A stretch of DNA of 64,000 bases from Rhodovastum atsumiense (lineage in GTDB: Bacteria > Pseudomonadota > Alphaproteobacteria > Acetobacterales > Acetobacteraceae): positions 1,700,501 to 1,764,500 of the forward strand of contig NZ_OW485601.1 of assembly GCF_937425535.1 (NCBI RefSeq), given 5' to 3'. This document shows positions 8,500 through 18,764 of the stretch, one piece after another. The position numbers were made by a program, and so were the translations under genes. The notes below the pieces were generated by a model. It was given only the letters and a program-made list of their open reading frames with translations. It did no database searches and was not told where the DNA came from. How positions within the stretch are numbered: the stretch's first letter is position 1; each line of letters starts with the position of its first letter.

Positions 8500-9243
8500 A
8501 TGAGGCGATTCCTGGCCCTGCTGGCCATGCTGCTGTTGGGGAGCTGGACCACCCTGGCGGCGGCGGAAAGTTTCACGCCGGCGCAGCGCGCCGAAATCGT
8601 CGAGATCCTGCGCAATGCGCTGAAGACCGACCCCGGTATCCTGCGCGACGCGATCACCGCCTTGCAGGACGCCGACGGCGCCCAGCAGCAGGCGGCCATG
8701 CGCAGCGCCATCGCCGCCGCGGGCAACGCCCTGACCAAGACGCCGGGCGACCCGGTGGAGGGCAACGTCCGGGGCGACGTGACCGTGGTCGAGTTCTACG
8801 ACCTCCGCTGTCCCTATTGCCGGCGGATGCTGCCGGTGGCTGCGGAGTTGCTGCGCCGCGACGGCAATGTCCGGATCGTCTACAAGGATATCCCGATCCT
8901 CGGGCCGGCAAGCATGCTGGGGGCCCGCGCGGTGCTGGCGGCCCAGAAGCAGGGCGGCTACCTCAAGCTGCGGACGGCCCTGATGAGCGGCCCCGCCGAC
9001 ATCACCACCGACACGCTGCGGGCGGCGGCCGAGCGCACCGGGCTCGACTGGGACAAGCTGCAGAAGGACATGACCGATCCGGCGGTGCAGGCCCGGATCG
9101 ATGCGAACCTGACGCTGGCCCGGCGGCTGGGCATCCAGGGAACCCCCGCCTACGTGATCGGCGACCGCATGATGCCGGGCGCGGTGGAGCTGGCCGACCT
9201 GCAATCGGCGATCGCGGCGACGCGGCAAGGCCAGAAACAATAA
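8500..9243 (+). CDS. DsbA-family thiol:disulfide oxidoreductase (Com1-like)
   Basis: 247 residues from ATG 8500, with GGAAGGG as ribosome binding site. A Sec signal peptide (MRRFLALLAMLLLG..LAAAES) sends it to the periplasm. A helical N-terminal extension (about 25-75, starting FTPAQRAEIVEIL) precedes the thioredoxin fold. The active site is CPYC in DLRCPYCRR and the cis-proline loop is GTPAYVIG near residue 220. It is expected to oxidise or isomerise disulfides in exported proteins; the extension resembles that of Com1/ScsC-type relatives, which can oligomerise. Directly upstream is the M48 protease remnant. Confidence 0.88.
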   Translation: MRRFLALLAMLLLGSWTTLAAAESFTPAQRAEIVEILRNALKTDPGILRDAITALQDADGAQQQAAMRSAIAAAGNALTKTPGDPVEGNVRGDVTVVEFYDLRCPYCRRMLPVAAELLRRDGNVRIVYKDIPILGPASMLGARAVLAAQKQGGYLKLRTALMSGPADITTDTLRAAAERTGLDWDKLQKDMTDPAVQARIDANLTLARRLGIQGTPAYVIGDRMMPGAVELADLQSAIAATRQGQKQ

Positions 9244-9249
9244 CGCCTC

Positions 9250-9264
9250 GGGGCGCCTCGCCCC
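9250..9264. terminator. Short hairpin between convergent genes
   Basis: GGGGCG-CCT-CGCCCC, six perfect base pairs in the 34-bp gap between the dsbA-like stop (9243) and the stop of the minus-strand gene (9278). No T-tract follows. The stem resembles the first hairpin of the mosaic elements. Confidence 0.5.
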
Positions 9265-9277
9265 CGGATGCGTTCAT

Positions 9278-10135
9278 TCAGCGTTGCGCGGGCAGCATCC
9301 CGGTCAGGCGGCGCACCACCAGTTCCGGCGGTGCGCCGCCCTGCAGCTCGGCTTCGACCAGCAGATCCACCTCGCCCCGCCCGGCCCAGCCAAGCACGGC
9401 ATCCGGCCTGGGTTGCACGAAGCGAACGGTGACCGCAAAGGCCTCGCCATCGGGGCCGACCGCCTGCCACGCCTCGCCACGGTGGCGCAGCCTGAAGGGC
9501 AGCACCGGGACGATGGCGGTGGCGCTGGCCGCCGCGAACAGCGGACGCACCCCGACCACGACTTCGGGAAGCGCCGTGTCGATCGGCGGACAGGACCAGG
9601 TGCCTTCGATGTCCAGCACCCCCTGCCCGCCCAGTTCCCGCAGGCCACGGGCCAGGAAGCCGCCGCCGGCGCCATCGGGGCGGTAGGCGAATTGCAGCCG
9701 TGATCCGGGTTCCGGCAACTCGGCATGGCCGACGAAATGGCGGCCGTCGAGCAGGACCTCGACGGAATCGTTGGCCGGGTCCTCGTGATCCTCGATCCAG
9801 CCGGGATGGGCGGGCGACGACCAGCGCGACAGCGTGATGGCCAAAGACGGGCCGGGCGATGCCAGCTTCTCGCCCGGGCCGGACTGGCCGAATACCATGC
9901 GATAGAACGGAAACGGCGCGGGCCGGATATCGATGCGCCGGTCACCGCCCCAGGGATCGGCGGCGGCGGAGCAGAAATGCGCGGCATCCATGGCATGGGA
10001 CGCCGCAATGGTGGCCTCGATCGCCCCGGACGCGCGCAGCTCGAAACCGATGGTCTGGCCGGACGCCGGCCCACCCGGGGCCAGTCCCAGCACGGCGGGG
10101 ACGAACAGCGAGGCAAACTGCCAGGCTCGATGCAT
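9278..10135 (-). CDS. Secreted protein of unknown function
   Basis: 285 residues from ATG 10135. A Sec signal peptide is clear (FASLFVPAVLGLAPGGPASGQT). The mature part has no motif I recognise; it is rich in short beta-type stretches, Pro, Gly and aromatic residues, with two cysteines (AAHFCSAAAD and EGTWSCPP) that could pair in the periplasm. It sits downstream of pgk on the same strand, but a 16-bp terminator stem separates them, so it probably has its own promoter. Confidence 0.7.
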   Translation of the reverse strand: MHRAWQFASLFVPAVLGLAPGGPASGQTIGFELRASGAIEATIAASHAMDAAHFCSAAADPWGGDRRIDIRPAPFPFYRMVFGQSGPGEKLASPGPSLAITLSRWSSPAHPGWIEDHEDPANDSVEVLLDGRHFVGHAELPEPGSRLQFAYRPDGAGGGFLARGLRELGGQGVLDIEGTWSCPPIDTALPEVVVGVRPLFAAASATAIVPVLPFRLRHRGEAWQAVGPDGEAFAVTVRFVQPRPDAVLGWAGRGEVDLLVEAELQGGAPPELVVRRLTGMLPAQR

Positions 10136-10209
10136 CGGATCCCTCCGACCACGAGCCTTGCCGCATCACCTCGCTGCCCCGAAGGCACAATGCCGAGAGC
10201 GGACCGATC

Positions 10210-10258
10210 GTCCGTGCTGCGGCGCGACGGAACGATCCGCCGGCGCCGCAGCACGGAC
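10210..10258 (-). terminator. Strong terminator hairpin after the tkt-gap-pgk operon
   Basis: A perfect 16-bp inverted repeat, GTCCGTGCTGCGGCGC (10210-10225) and its complement (10243-10258), with a 17-nt loop, five bases beyond the pgk stop. No T-run follows on the minus strand, as is common in very GC-rich genomes. Confidence 0.7.
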
Positions 10259-10263
10259 TCCGG

Positions 10264-11454
10264 TCAGCCCTCGAGCGCGGCGACGCCCGGCAGGGTCTTG
10301 CCTTCCATCCACTCCAGGAAGGCACCGCCGGCGGTGGAGATGTAGCTGATCTTCTCCGTCACCCCGGCATGGCGCAGCGCCGAGACGGTGTCGCCACCGC
10401 CGGCCACGCTGCGCAGCGCGCCGGCCTCGGTCCGCGCGGCCACCGCGCGGGCGAGCGCCACCGTCGCCGTATCGAAAGGCGGGGTCTCGAAGGCGCCGAG
10501 CGGGCCGTTCCAGACCAGCGTCTTCACCCCGGCCAGGCGTTCCTGCAGCTTCGCCACCGTGGCCGGGCCGACATCGAGGATCATGGCATCGGCCGGCACG
10601 GCATCGACCGGCACCGTCTGGGTCGGCGGGTTCGGCCGGAACTCGGTGGCCACCACCGCATCGACCGGCAGCACCACCTCGCACCCGGCGGCCTTGGCCT
10701 TGCCGAGGATCTCCAGCGCGGTCGCGTGCAGGTCGGCTTCCTGCAGCGACTTGCCGACGCCGATGCCCTGGGCGGCGAGGAAGGTGTTGGCCATCGCCCC
10801 GCCGATCACCAGCACATCCACCTTGGAGACCAGGTTGCCCAGCAGGTCGAGCTTGGTGGAGACCTTGGCCCCGCCGACGATCGCCGCGACCGGCCGCACC
10901 GGATTGCCCAGGGCGGAGCCGAGCGCTTCCAGCTCGGCCTGCATCAGCCGCCCGGCATAGGACGGCAGCAGCCGTGCCACCCCCTCGGTGCTGGCATGGG
11001 CCCGGTGCGCCGCCGAGAAGGCGTCGTTGACATAAAGATCGGCCAGCTTCGCCAGCTCGGCGGCGAAGGCCGGATCGTTCTTCTCCTCGCCCGGATGGAA
11101 GCGGGTGTTCTCCAGCACCACGACGTCGCCGTCGTGCAGCGTCTCCACCGCCTGCTGCGCGGGCAGGCCCACGCAGTCCTCGGCGAAGCGCACCTTGCGG
11201 CCGAGCACCTCGCCGAGCGCCACCGCGATGGGCGCGAGCGACATCTCCGGCACCCGCTTGCCCTTCGGGCGCTCGAAATGGCTGGTCACCACCACCCGCG
11301 CGCCCTTTTCGGAGAGCTCGCGGATCGTGGGTGTCAGCCGCTCGATGCGGGTCAGGTCGGTGATCTTGCCGTCACGCACCGGCACGTTCAGGTCGGCCCG
11401 GACAAGCACCCGCTTGCCCGCGACCGCGACGCCGTCGAGCGTCCGGAAGGCCAT
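10264..11454 (-). CDS. pgk: Phosphoglycerate kinase
   Basis: 396 residues from ATG 11454. It catalyses 1,3-bisphosphoglycerate + ADP = 3-phosphoglycerate + ATP in the cytosol. Landmarks: [14 protein letters not shown] (substrate-binding N-domain signature), TSHFERPKG, the nucleotide-domain GGAKVSTK and [10 protein letters not shown], and the C-terminal VAGGGDT loop. Length is normal. It lies 20 bp after gap in the order tkt-gap-pgk, a common glycolytic/Calvin-type arrangement. Confidence 0.97.
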   Translation of the reverse strand: MAFRTLDGVAVAGKRVLVRADLNVPVRDGKITDLTRIERLTPTIRELSEKGARVVVTSHFERPKGKRVPEMSLAPIAVALGEVLGRKVRFAEDCVGLPAQQAVETLHDGDVVVLENTRFHPGEEKNDPAFAAELAKLADLYVNDAFSAAHRAHASTEGVARLLPSYAGRLMQAELEALGSALGNPVRPVAAIVGGAKVSTKLDLLGNLVSKVDVLVIGGAMANTFLAAQGIGVGKSLQEADLHATALEILGKAKAAGCEVVLPVDAVVATEFRPNPPTQTVPVDAVPADAMILDVGPATVAKLQERLAGVKTLVWNGPLGAFETPPFDTATVALARAVAARTEAGALRSVAGGGDTVSALRHAGVTEKISYISTAGGAFLEWMEGKTLPGVAALEG

Positions 11455-11474
11455 GGACTCTTCTCTCCCTGGTT

Positions 11475-12488
<1,014 letters not shown>

Positions 12489-12534
12489 GATGAATGTCCC
12501 TTCCTTGTTTCTCTAGGACCTAGTTTCCTCGGCC

Positions 12535-14571
12535 CTACGATACCCGCTTGCGCACAGCGGCCGCCACCGTCTCCGCCGTGATTCCAAAGTGTCGATACAG
12601 ATCGTCCGCCGGCGCCGAGGCACCGAAGCCGGTCATGCCGATAAAGCATCCGTCGGGTCCAAGCCAGCGTTCCCAGCCGAACGGCGCCGCCGCCTCGATG
12701 CCGAAACGGGGAGCGCCGCCGAGCACCTCGGCCCGCCAGGCCTCGTCCTGGGCGGCGAACAGCTCCCAGCACGGCAGCGATACCACGGCGACCTTGATGC
12801 CCTCGGCGGCGAGGGCGTCGCGGGCGGCCATGGCAATGGACACCTCCGAGCCGGTGGCGATCAGGGTCGCCTGGCGCGGACCATCGGCCTCGGCAAGGAT
12901 ATAGCCGCCACGCGCGCAGCGGTTCTCGGCGCTGTCGCCGCGCAGCGCCGGCAGGGCCTGGCGGGAGAGCACCAGCAGGCTCGGCCCCTCGCTGCGGCGC
13001 AGCGCCAGTTCCCAGCACTCGGCGGTCTCCAGCGCGTCGGCCGGGCGCATCACATACACGTTCGGCATGGCGCGCAGGCTGGCGAGATGCTCGACCGGCT
13101 GGTGCGTCGGGCCGTCCTCGCCGAGGCCGATGGAATCATGCGTCAGCACGTGCACGACCCGGATGCGCATCAGCGCCGCCAGCCGGATCGCCGGGCGCAT
13201 GTAGTCGGAGAAGCAGAAGAACGTGCCGCCATAGGGGATCAGCCCGCCATGCAGCACGATCCCGTTCATGGCCGCGGCCATGCCGTGCTCGCGGATGCCG
13301 TAATGGATGTAGCGCCCGCCATAGCTGCCCGGCGCGACCGCCCCCATGTTCCGGACCAGCGTAAGGTTCGAACCGGTGAGGTCGGCCGAGCCACCGACCA
13401 GCTCGGGCACCGCCGGAACCAACGCCTCCAGCACCTTCTGGTTGGCGGCGCGGGTGGCGAGCTTGGGCTTGCTTTCAGCCAACTGCGCCTTCAGCGCGGC
13501 CATCGCCTCGTGGAAGGTTTCGGGCAGGCGCCCGGCGATGACGCGCTCGAACTCGGCGCGCTGGGGATGGCGGGCCAGCCGCTTCAGCCAACCGCGGCGC
13601 GCGGTGGCCCCCCGGCTGCCGGCCTGCTGCCAGCGCGCCCGCAACGCCTCGGGCACCTCGAAGGGCGGATGGGTCCAGCCGAGCGCCTGCCGGGTGGCAT
13701 CGGCCTCGCTGGTCCCGAGCGGGGCGCCGTGAACCGCGGCAGTGCCGGCCTTGGTGGGGGCGGCGAAGCCGATGATGGTCTTGCAGGCAATCAGCGTCGG
13801 CTTCTTCGAACGCACCGCCATCGACAGGGCCGCCGCGATCTGGGCGGGGTCATGGCCGTCGATGCGCTTGACCGCCCATCCCGCCGCGGCGAAGCGGCGC
13901 AACTGGTCCTCCGACGTGGAAAGGCTGGTGGGGCCGTCGATGGAAATCGAGTTGTCGTCCCACAGCACCGTCAGCTTCTCGAGCTTCAGGTGCCCGGCGA
14001 GCGTGATCGCCTCCTGGGAGATCCCCTCCATCAGGCAGCCATCGCCGGCGATCACCCAGGTGCGGTGATCGACCAGGCTTTTCCCGAAACGGGCGGCGAG
14101 CATGCGCTCGGCCAGCGCCATGCCGACGGCGGTGGCGATGCCCTGGCCGAGCGGGCCGGTGGTGGTCTCGATCGCCGGATGCTCGCCGTATTCGGGATGG
14201 CCCGCGGTATGGGCGTGCAACTGGCGGAAGCGCCGGAGCTGCTCGATCTCCATGCCGGCATGGCCGGTCAGGTTGAGCAGCGCATACAGCAGCATCGAGC
14301 CATGCCCGGCGGAAAGCACGAACCGGTCGCGGTCGGGCCAACGGGGATCGGCGGCATCGAATTTGTGGAATCGTGTCCACAGCGTGGTGGCGACGTCAGC
14401 CATGCCCATGGGCATGCCGGGATGGCCGGACTTGGCCGCCTCGACCGCGTCGACGGCCAGCATGCGGACGGCGTCGGCCATCTGGCGTTCAATGGTGACC
14501 GGCCGGGCCAGGATGGCGGCCTGCGCGGCCAGCGCGGGGTTGTCCGCCGTGATATCGGTAATTGCAGCCAT
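12535..14571 (-). CDS. tkt: Transketolase
   Basis: 678 residues from ATG 14571, preceded by GGAGGTCTC as ribosome binding site. The enzyme moves two-carbon ketol units between sugar phosphates using thiamine diphosphate. Motifs: [13 protein letters not shown], the ThDP-binding [13 protein letters not shown], the [12 protein letters not shown] active-site glutamate in the pyrimidine domain, and [16 protein letters not shown]. The C-terminal domain is complete. It is the first gene of tkt-gap-pgk, 46 bp ahead of gap, linking the pentose phosphate pathway to lower glycolysis. Confidence 0.97.
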   Translation of the reverse strand: MAAITDITADNPALAAQAAILARPVTIERQMADAVRMLAVDAVEAAKSGHPGMPMGMADVATTLWTRFHKFDAADPRWPDRDRFVLSAGHGSMLLYALLNLTGHAGMEIEQLRRFRQLHAHTAGHPEYGEHPAIETTTGPLGQGIATAVGMALAERMLAARFGKSLVDHRTWVIAGDGCLMEGISQEAITLAGHLKLEKLTVLWDDNSISIDGPTSLSTSEDQLRRFAAAGWAVKRIDGHDPAQIAAALSMAVRSKKPTLIACKTIIGFAAPTKAGTAAVHGAPLGTSEADATRQALGWTHPPFEVPEALRARWQQAGSRGATARRGWLKRLARHPQRAEFERVIAGRLPETFHEAMAALKAQLAESKPKLATRAANQKVLEALVPAVPELVGGSADLTGSNLTLVRNMGAVAPGSYGGRYIHYGIREHGMAAAMNGIVLHGGLIPYGGTFFCFSDYMRPAIRLAALMRIRVVHVLTHDSIGLGEDGPTHQPVEHLASLRAMPNVYVMRPADALETAECWELALRRSEGPSLLVLSRQALPALRGDSAENRCARGGYILAEADGPRQATLIATGSEVSIAMAARDALAAEGIKVAVVSLPCWELFAAQDEAWRAEVLGGAPRFGIEAAAPFGWERWLGPDGCFIGMTGFGASAPADDLYRHFGITAETVAAAVRKRVS

Positions 14572-14733
14572 GAGACCTCCTGCGCGCGGCCGGTCTTAGT
14601 GAGGGGGGACCGGGCGGGCAAGTCCCGGTCCCGGAGTCGGGCACTCGTGGCGCAGGCGTTGCATTCCCGGCCGGACACCCTGGTCATCTGCGGCCATCTT
14701 GCTCCGGGCGGCACTTCCTGCAAGCCTGCGGCC

Positions 14734-15168
14734 ATGCGCGCTTCCCTGCTCGTCCTGTCCTTGTTGCTGACCGGCTGCGAGCTGGTCGACCAGCGCACCG
14801 TTGCCCGCTGGTTCGGATCGCCTCGCCAGGCCCCGAGCGAAGCCGATCTCGCCGGCGCCACCCTGCCGGAACGGCCGCTGGTCACCATCCGCTTCGACAC
14901 GCCCGACATCGATTACCGCCCGGTGCTGGCCGAAGCCGCGCAGGCAGCACTGGCGCGCAAGCAGGACGCGGTGTTCGACGTGGTCACGCCGGTGCCGAGC
15001 GCGCAGCCGGCGGCGGCACAGGATGCCTTCGTGCGGCGCGGGACTGCGGATGCGCGGGCCGTCGCCGACGCGCTCGCGACCGAAGGCGTGCCACCCGGAC
15101 AGATCCGACTCGGCCTGCGTGGCGATCCCGGTTCGCCGGCACGGGAAGTGCGCGTCTATGTGCGCTGA
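14734..15168 (+). CDS. Small putative lipoprotein of unknown function
   Basis: 144 residues from ATG 14734. The N-terminus is a lipoprotein signal (MRASLLVLSLLLTGC), so the mature protein starts at Cys15 and is membrane anchored. The rest reads as an alpha/beta domain (IRFDTPDIDYRPVLAEAAQAAL, then VPPGQIRLGLRGDP) reminiscent of the OmpA/SPOR-like partition of short repeats, but I assign no family. It is divergent from tkt and 36 bp before an EamA transporter. Confidence 0.7.
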   Translation: MRASLLVLSLLLTGCELVDQRTVARWFGSPRQAPSEADLAGATLPERPLVTIRFDTPDIDYRPVLAEAAQAALARKQDAVFDVVTPVPSAQPAAAQDAFVRRGTADARAVADALATEGVPPGQIRLGLRGDPGSPAREVRVYVR

Positions 15169-15204
15169 GCCCGGCATGCCGTTCGGGACCCGTCGCGACG
15201 GCGC

Positions 15205-16131
15205 ATGAGCCGGGCGCCGCGCCCGGCGGGCGAAGACTCCTCGTTTCGGTGGCAGGGACTGCTCTGGGTGCTGGTCACCGCCCTGGGCTGGGGCCTGAAC
15301 TGGCCGATGATGAAGTTCGCCCTGTCGCAATGGCCGGTCTTCACCTTCCGCGTGGTGACCAGCCTCGCGGGCGCCGCGCTGCTGCTGGCCCTGGCCGCCG
15401 CGCGCAGCGAAACCCTGTGGCCGCGCGACCGGCGGCAATGGGGGCGGCTGTCGCTCGCGGGGGTGCTGAACATCACCTCCTTCGTCGGACTCGGCACGCT
15501 GTCGCTGCGCTGGCTCGACGCCTCGGAGGCGGCGATCATCGCCTACACCATGCCGATCTGGGCGGCGATGCTGGCCTGGCCGGTGCTCGGCGAGCGGCCG
15601 ACACTGCCCCGTCTGGCCGGGCTTGCGGTCGGGTTCATGGGCGTGGGCGTGCTGCTCGGGCCGCTGGTGGCGACCGGGTCGGGGGCGCCGATGGGAACGC
15701 TGGCGGCGAAATGGCCGGGCATCGCCTGCATCCTGGGAACGGCGGTGATGTTCGCGGCCGGCGCGGTGCTGACCAAGCGGCTGCCGACGGGGATGCCGCC
15801 GCTGTCCGGACTGGCCTGGCAGATCCTGCTCGGCACCGTACCGATCCTGTGGGCGGCGCTGGCCTTCGAGCGCTGGGATGTCACGACGATCGGCATCGGT
15901 GGCTGGCTGGCGGCGTTCTACGTGGCGTTCGTGGCGCTGTGCCTGGCCTATTTCGCCTGGTTCCGGGCCTTGCGGCTGCTGCCGGCCGGCACCGCCACCA
16001 TCGGCACGCTGCTGGTGCCGATGATCGGCGTGCTCGGGGCCGGCCTGGCGCTCGGCGAGCCGCTGGGATGGCGGCAGGGAGTCGCGCTGGCCATGACGGT
16101 GTCGGGGGTCGTCCTGGCCTCGCGGGGGTGA
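15205..16131 (+). CDS. EamA/DMT-superfamily inner-membrane transporter
   Basis: 308 residues from ATG 15205. Ten hydrophobic segments are arranged as two EamA repeats, the first from about residue 14 (WVLVTALGWGLNWPMMK), the second from about 170. The family contains exporters of amino acids and other small metabolites; the substrate cannot be read from sequence. It is 13 bp ahead of the rRNA methyltransferase gene and may share its transcript. Confidence 0.88.
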   Translation: MSRAPRPAGEDSSFRWQGLLWVLVTALGWGLNWPMMKFALSQWPVFTFRVVTSLAGAALLLALAAARSETLWPRDRRQWGRLSLAGVLNITSFVGLGTLSLRWLDASEAAIIAYTMPIWAAMLAWPVLGERPTLPRLAGLAVGFMGVGVLLGPLVATGSGAPMGTLAAKWPGIACILGTAVMFAAGAVLTKRLPTGMPPLSGLAWQILLGTVPILWAALAFERWDVTTIGIGGWLAAFYVAFVALCLAYFAWFRALRLLPAGTATIGTLLVPMIGVLGAGLALGEPLGWRQGVALAMTVSGVVLASRG

Positions 16132-16144
16132 TACGCCGCCGCGC

Positions 16145-17329
16145 ATGACCGAACATCCGCTGATCCGTCTCAACCCTGGCCAGGAACGCCGGCTGAAATC
16201 CGGCCATCCCTGGGCCTTCTCCAACGAAATCGCCATGAAGCCGGAGTACCGGCAGATGGAGCCGGGCGCGCCGGTGCGGCTGGAAGGCGATGACGGCTGG
16301 CGGTTCGGCACCTTTGCCTTCAATCCTCACAGCCTGATCGCCGCCCGGCTGCTCGACCGCGATCCGGCGGCGACGATCGACGCCGCCTGGGTGCGCCGGC
16401 GCCTCGACGCCGCGATCGCGCTGCGGGCCCGCATCACCGATGGACCGTTCCACCGCCTGGTGCACGCCGAGGCCGACGGGCTGCCCGGCCTGGTGATCGA
16501 CCGCTATGGCGACGTCGTCGTGCTGCAGGCCAACACCGCCGGCATGGACCGGCTGACGCCCGCGATCGTGGCGACCCTGACCGGGTCGTTGCCGTTGCGG
16601 GCCGTGGTCGCGCGCAACGATGCGCCGGTGCGCGCCCATGAGGGCCTGCCCGCCGAGGTGACACTGCTGCATGGCAGCGATGCGACGGCCATGGTCGAGG
16701 AAGGCGGGGTGCGCTTTCCGGTCGATCCGCTCTCTGGCCAGAAGACCGGCTGGTTCTTCGACCAGCGGCCCAATCGCGACCGGGTGGCGGCCCTGGCCGA
16801 GGGCGCGCGGGTGCTCGACGTGTTCTGCCATGTCGGCGCCTTCGGCCTGCGCTGCGCGGCTGCGGGCGCGAAGGAAGTCGTGCTGGTCGATGCCAGCGCC
16901 CCGGCGCTCGAGCGCGCGCAAGCGGCGGCGGCGCTGAACGGTGTCGCCGGGCGGGTGAGTGTGCGCCGGGGTGACGCCTTCGAGGTGATGGCCGAGGCCG
17001 CGCAGGCCGGCGAGCGCTACGACATCGTGGTGTGCGATCCGCCGGCCTTCGCCAAGTCGAAGAAGGACCAGGCGGCGGGCCTGCGCGCCTATGGCCGGAT
17101 GGCGCGGGTCGCGGCGCCGCTGGTGTCGCCGGGCGGGTTCCTGTTCGTCGCCTCCTGCAGCCACCACGCGCCGCTGGAGGCTTTTGCCGCCGCCATCGCC
17201 GAGGGCCTGTACCGCGCCCGCCGCGGTGGCCGCATCCTGGCCACCTGCGGCGCCGGAGCCGACCATCCGGTGCATCCGCAACTGCCCGAGAGCGCCTATC
17301 TGAAAGGCCAGTTGTTCCAGTTGGACTGA
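16145..17329 (+). CDS. PUA-domain class I rRNA large-subunit methyltransferase (RlmI-like)
   Basis: 394 residues from ATG 16145. An N-terminal PUA domain (about 1-80: LNPGQERRLKSGHPWAFSN) precedes a central linker domain and a SAM-binding Rossmann fold (VLDVFCHVGAFGLRCAAAGA). Catalytic elements fit m5C methyltransferases of the RlmI/YccW group: VVCDPPAFAKSK and FVASCSHH, where the Cys is the probable nucleophile. The likely target is a cytosine in 23S rRNA. Exact position specificity is inferred from the family. Confidence 0.85.
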   Translation: MTEHPLIRLNPGQERRLKSGHPWAFSNEIAMKPEYRQMEPGAPVRLEGDDGWRFGTFAFNPHSLIAARLLDRDPAATIDAAWVRRRLDAAIALRARITDGPFHRLVHAEADGLPGLVIDRYGDVVVLQANTAGMDRLTPAIVATLTGSLPLRAVVARNDAPVRAHEGLPAEVTLLHGSDATAMVEEGGVRFPVDPLSGQKTGWFFDQRPNRDRVAALAEGARVLDVFCHVGAFGLRCAAAGAKEVVLVDASAPALERAQAAAALNGVAGRVSVRRGDAFEVMAEAAQAGERYDIVVCDPPAFAKSKKDQAAGLRAYGRMARVAAPLVSPGGFLFVASCSHHAPLEAFAAAIAEGLYRARRGGRILATCGAGADHPVHPQLPESAYLKGQLFQLD

Positions 17330-17373
17330 AACTTCTTCATCGCCTGCTCATTTCCAGGGCGCAGGCTGGCGGC

Positions 17374-17571
17374 ATGATCTCCCCCGTCAGCCTGCCCGCC
17401 TTGTCCACCGCCGCCCCCCGGACGCAGGCAGCCACGGGCAGGCGACGCCCCCAGGCCGAGGCCGAGAGCGAAACGGGGGCACCGGCGCAGAACCCGCTCG
17501 CCGTCCCCGGCGGGGAACCCGCCCCCGGGAAGAAGCTGCCGCGCGGGTCCCTGTTGAACCTGTCGGTCTGA
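17374..17571 (+). CDS. Small protein of unknown function
   Basis: 65 residues from ATG 17374, MISPVSLPALSTAA at the start and PRGSLLNLSV at the end, with a disordered Pro/Ala/Arg middle. No domain is recognised. I count it as probably real because the frame is intact, an AGG-containing stretch precedes the ATG, and the hydrophobic ends differ from the usual shadow composition. A hairpin follows at 17625. Alternatively the whole 432-bp gap between the methyltransferase and the Nudix gene is non-coding. Confidence 0.4.
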   Translation: MISPVSLPALSTAAPRTQAATGRRRPQAEAESETGAPAQNPLAVPGGEPAPGKKLPRGSLLNLSV

Positions 17572-17624
17572 CCAACGACCGCTTCCCGCGCGGCGAGATA
17601 ATCGTCACGCGCTTTCCAAACCTT

Positions 17625-17660
17625 CCGGAGCAATATTGCGCCGCAACATTGTGGCTCCGG
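17625..17660. terminator. Imperfect long hairpin in the gap before the Nudix gene
   Basis: Outer arms CCGGAGC and GCTCCGG pair perfectly; the inner arms AATATTGCG and CGCAACATT pair with one mismatch, leaving a one-base loop and a small asymmetric bulge. It could end transcription from 16145-17571 or be part of a small RNA. Confidence 0.45.
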
Positions 17661-17761
17661 GAACACATGGCGGCAGGAAGCGGCCATGGCGGGGCGCGTG
17701 CGCACGGCCATGCTTAGCACGACCATTGAACGGCTGTGGGCAAGCGCGCAATGCTAGAACG

Positions 17762-18313
17762 ATGCCAGAATTCGTGCGCCAGATCCCCGCCGGAGATACC
17801 CACGAGCGGCTCGTGTGCTCGACCTGCGGGTTCGTGGACTATGAGAACCCGAAGATCGTGGTCGGCGCGGTGGTCGCCGAGCGGGGCCGCGTGCTGCTGT
17901 GCCGGCGCGCCATCGAACCTCGCCGCGGCTTCTGGACCCTGCCCGCCGGCTTCATGGAGATGGGGGAGACGCCCGAGGAAGGCGCCCGCCGCGAGGCCTG
18001 GGAGGAAGCCCAGGTCCGACTGGTCCTGGAAGGGCTGCTGGCCGTCTACAGCATCAGCCGCATCGGCCAGGTGCAATTGATCTACCGTTCCCGCTTCGAC
18101 GGCCCGCCCAGCTTCGCAGCCGGACCGGAGACCGAGGAAGTCCGGCTGTTCGAATGGGAGGATATCCCATGGGATTCGATCGCATTTCCCTCCGTGCGCT
18201 GGGCGCTCGATGCCTGGCGGGCCGTGGGGACCGGACCGCTTGGGGCGCCGGCCGGCAACCCTCCGGAGGATCCGCGCGGCACCGTGCACCTGCCGGCGGA
18301 GGCGGCGCTGTGA
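17762..18313 (+). CDS. Nudix hydrolase with N-terminal zinc-ribbon-like segment
   Basis: 183 residues from ATG 17762. Near the start, LVCSTCGFVDYENP supplies a CxxC and the phrase seen in NudC-like and ADP-ribose type Nudix proteins. The Nudix box is complete: G-x5-E-x7-REAWEEAQV (GFMEMGETPEEG onward). It should hydrolyse a nucleoside diphosphate linked to another moiety; the substrate is not determined. Its stop overlaps the GTG start of the next gene (GTGA). Confidence 0.88.
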   Translation: MPEFVRQIPAGDTHERLVCSTCGFVDYENPKIVVGAVVAERGRVLLCRRAIEPRRGFWTLPAGFMEMGETPEEGARREAWEEAQVRLVLEGLLAVYSISRIGQVQLIYRSRFDGPPSFAAGPETEEVRLFEWEDIPWDSIAFPSVRWALDAWRAVGTGPLGAPAGNPPEDPRGTVHLPAEAAL

Positions 18314-18672
18314 AACCGGGCGGGTTGCTGCCGGTCACGCTGCTGGCCCTGGCACTGCCCCTGTCGGCCGGGGCGGATCCGCAAAGCGGTCCCTCACTGT
18401 CGCAACCGGCCCAGCCGCTGCAACAGGTCCAGCCGCTGCAGACCCTGAAGGACTACACGCCGGCACCGGTGCCCAATATCGACTTCGACCGGACACCGTT
18501 GGACAAACTGACCGACCGGCCCCGCACGGAACTGAGCCCGAGCCTGTTCAACCATCGCGACCGCCGCAAGGGCGAAGGCTACCTGCCGGGCTCGGCGGCG
18601 GAATACGACCCGAACGAGACACGCGGCTTCCGGCCCAGCCCGGGGATCAACCTGAAGGTTCCGCTGCAGTAG
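18310..18672 (+). CDS. Small exported protein of unknown function
   Basis: 120 residues from GTG 18310, overlapping the Nudix stop by 4 bp, which argues for translational coupling. A signal peptide (LLPVTLLALALPLSAGA) leads to a mature chain rich in Gln and Pro with a repeated PLQQVQPLQ motif, then a charged region (FNHRDRRKGEGYLPGSAAEYDPNE). No family recognised. It ends 15 bp before mosaic element copy 2. Confidence 0.65.
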   Translation: MKPGGLLPVTLLALALPLSAGADPQSGPSLSQPAQPLQQVQPLQTLKDYTPAPVPNIDFDRTPLDKLTDRPRTELSPSLFNHRDRRKGEGYLPGSAAEYDPNETRGFRPSPGINLKVPLQ

Positions 18673-18686
18673 GGGACAAGGATTTT

Positions 18687-18757
18687 CGGGGCGTTGCCCC
18701 GAGCCCCACCAGGAGGCTTCGCCTCCTGGACCTCCACCAAGGGCCATCGGCCCTTGG
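18687..18757 (+). repeat. Mosaic multi-hairpin element, copy 2 (three hairpins)
   Basis: Hairpins CGGGGC-GTT-GCCCCG (18687-18701), CCAGGAGGC-TTC-GCCTCCTGG (18709-18729) and CCAAGGGCC-ATC-GGCCCTTGG (18737-18757). These are the first three modules of copies 1 and 3, in the same order and spacing; the second half is absent. It fills the gap between convergent 18672 and ftsY. Confidence 0.85.
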
Positions 18758-18764
18758 AACCCGA

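Noticed and set aside
12589-15168. 859-codon plus frame across tkt and the lipoprotein gene
   Set aside because: Only its last 144 codons (from 14734) have protein character, with a lipoprotein signal; the rest is antisense to transketolase.
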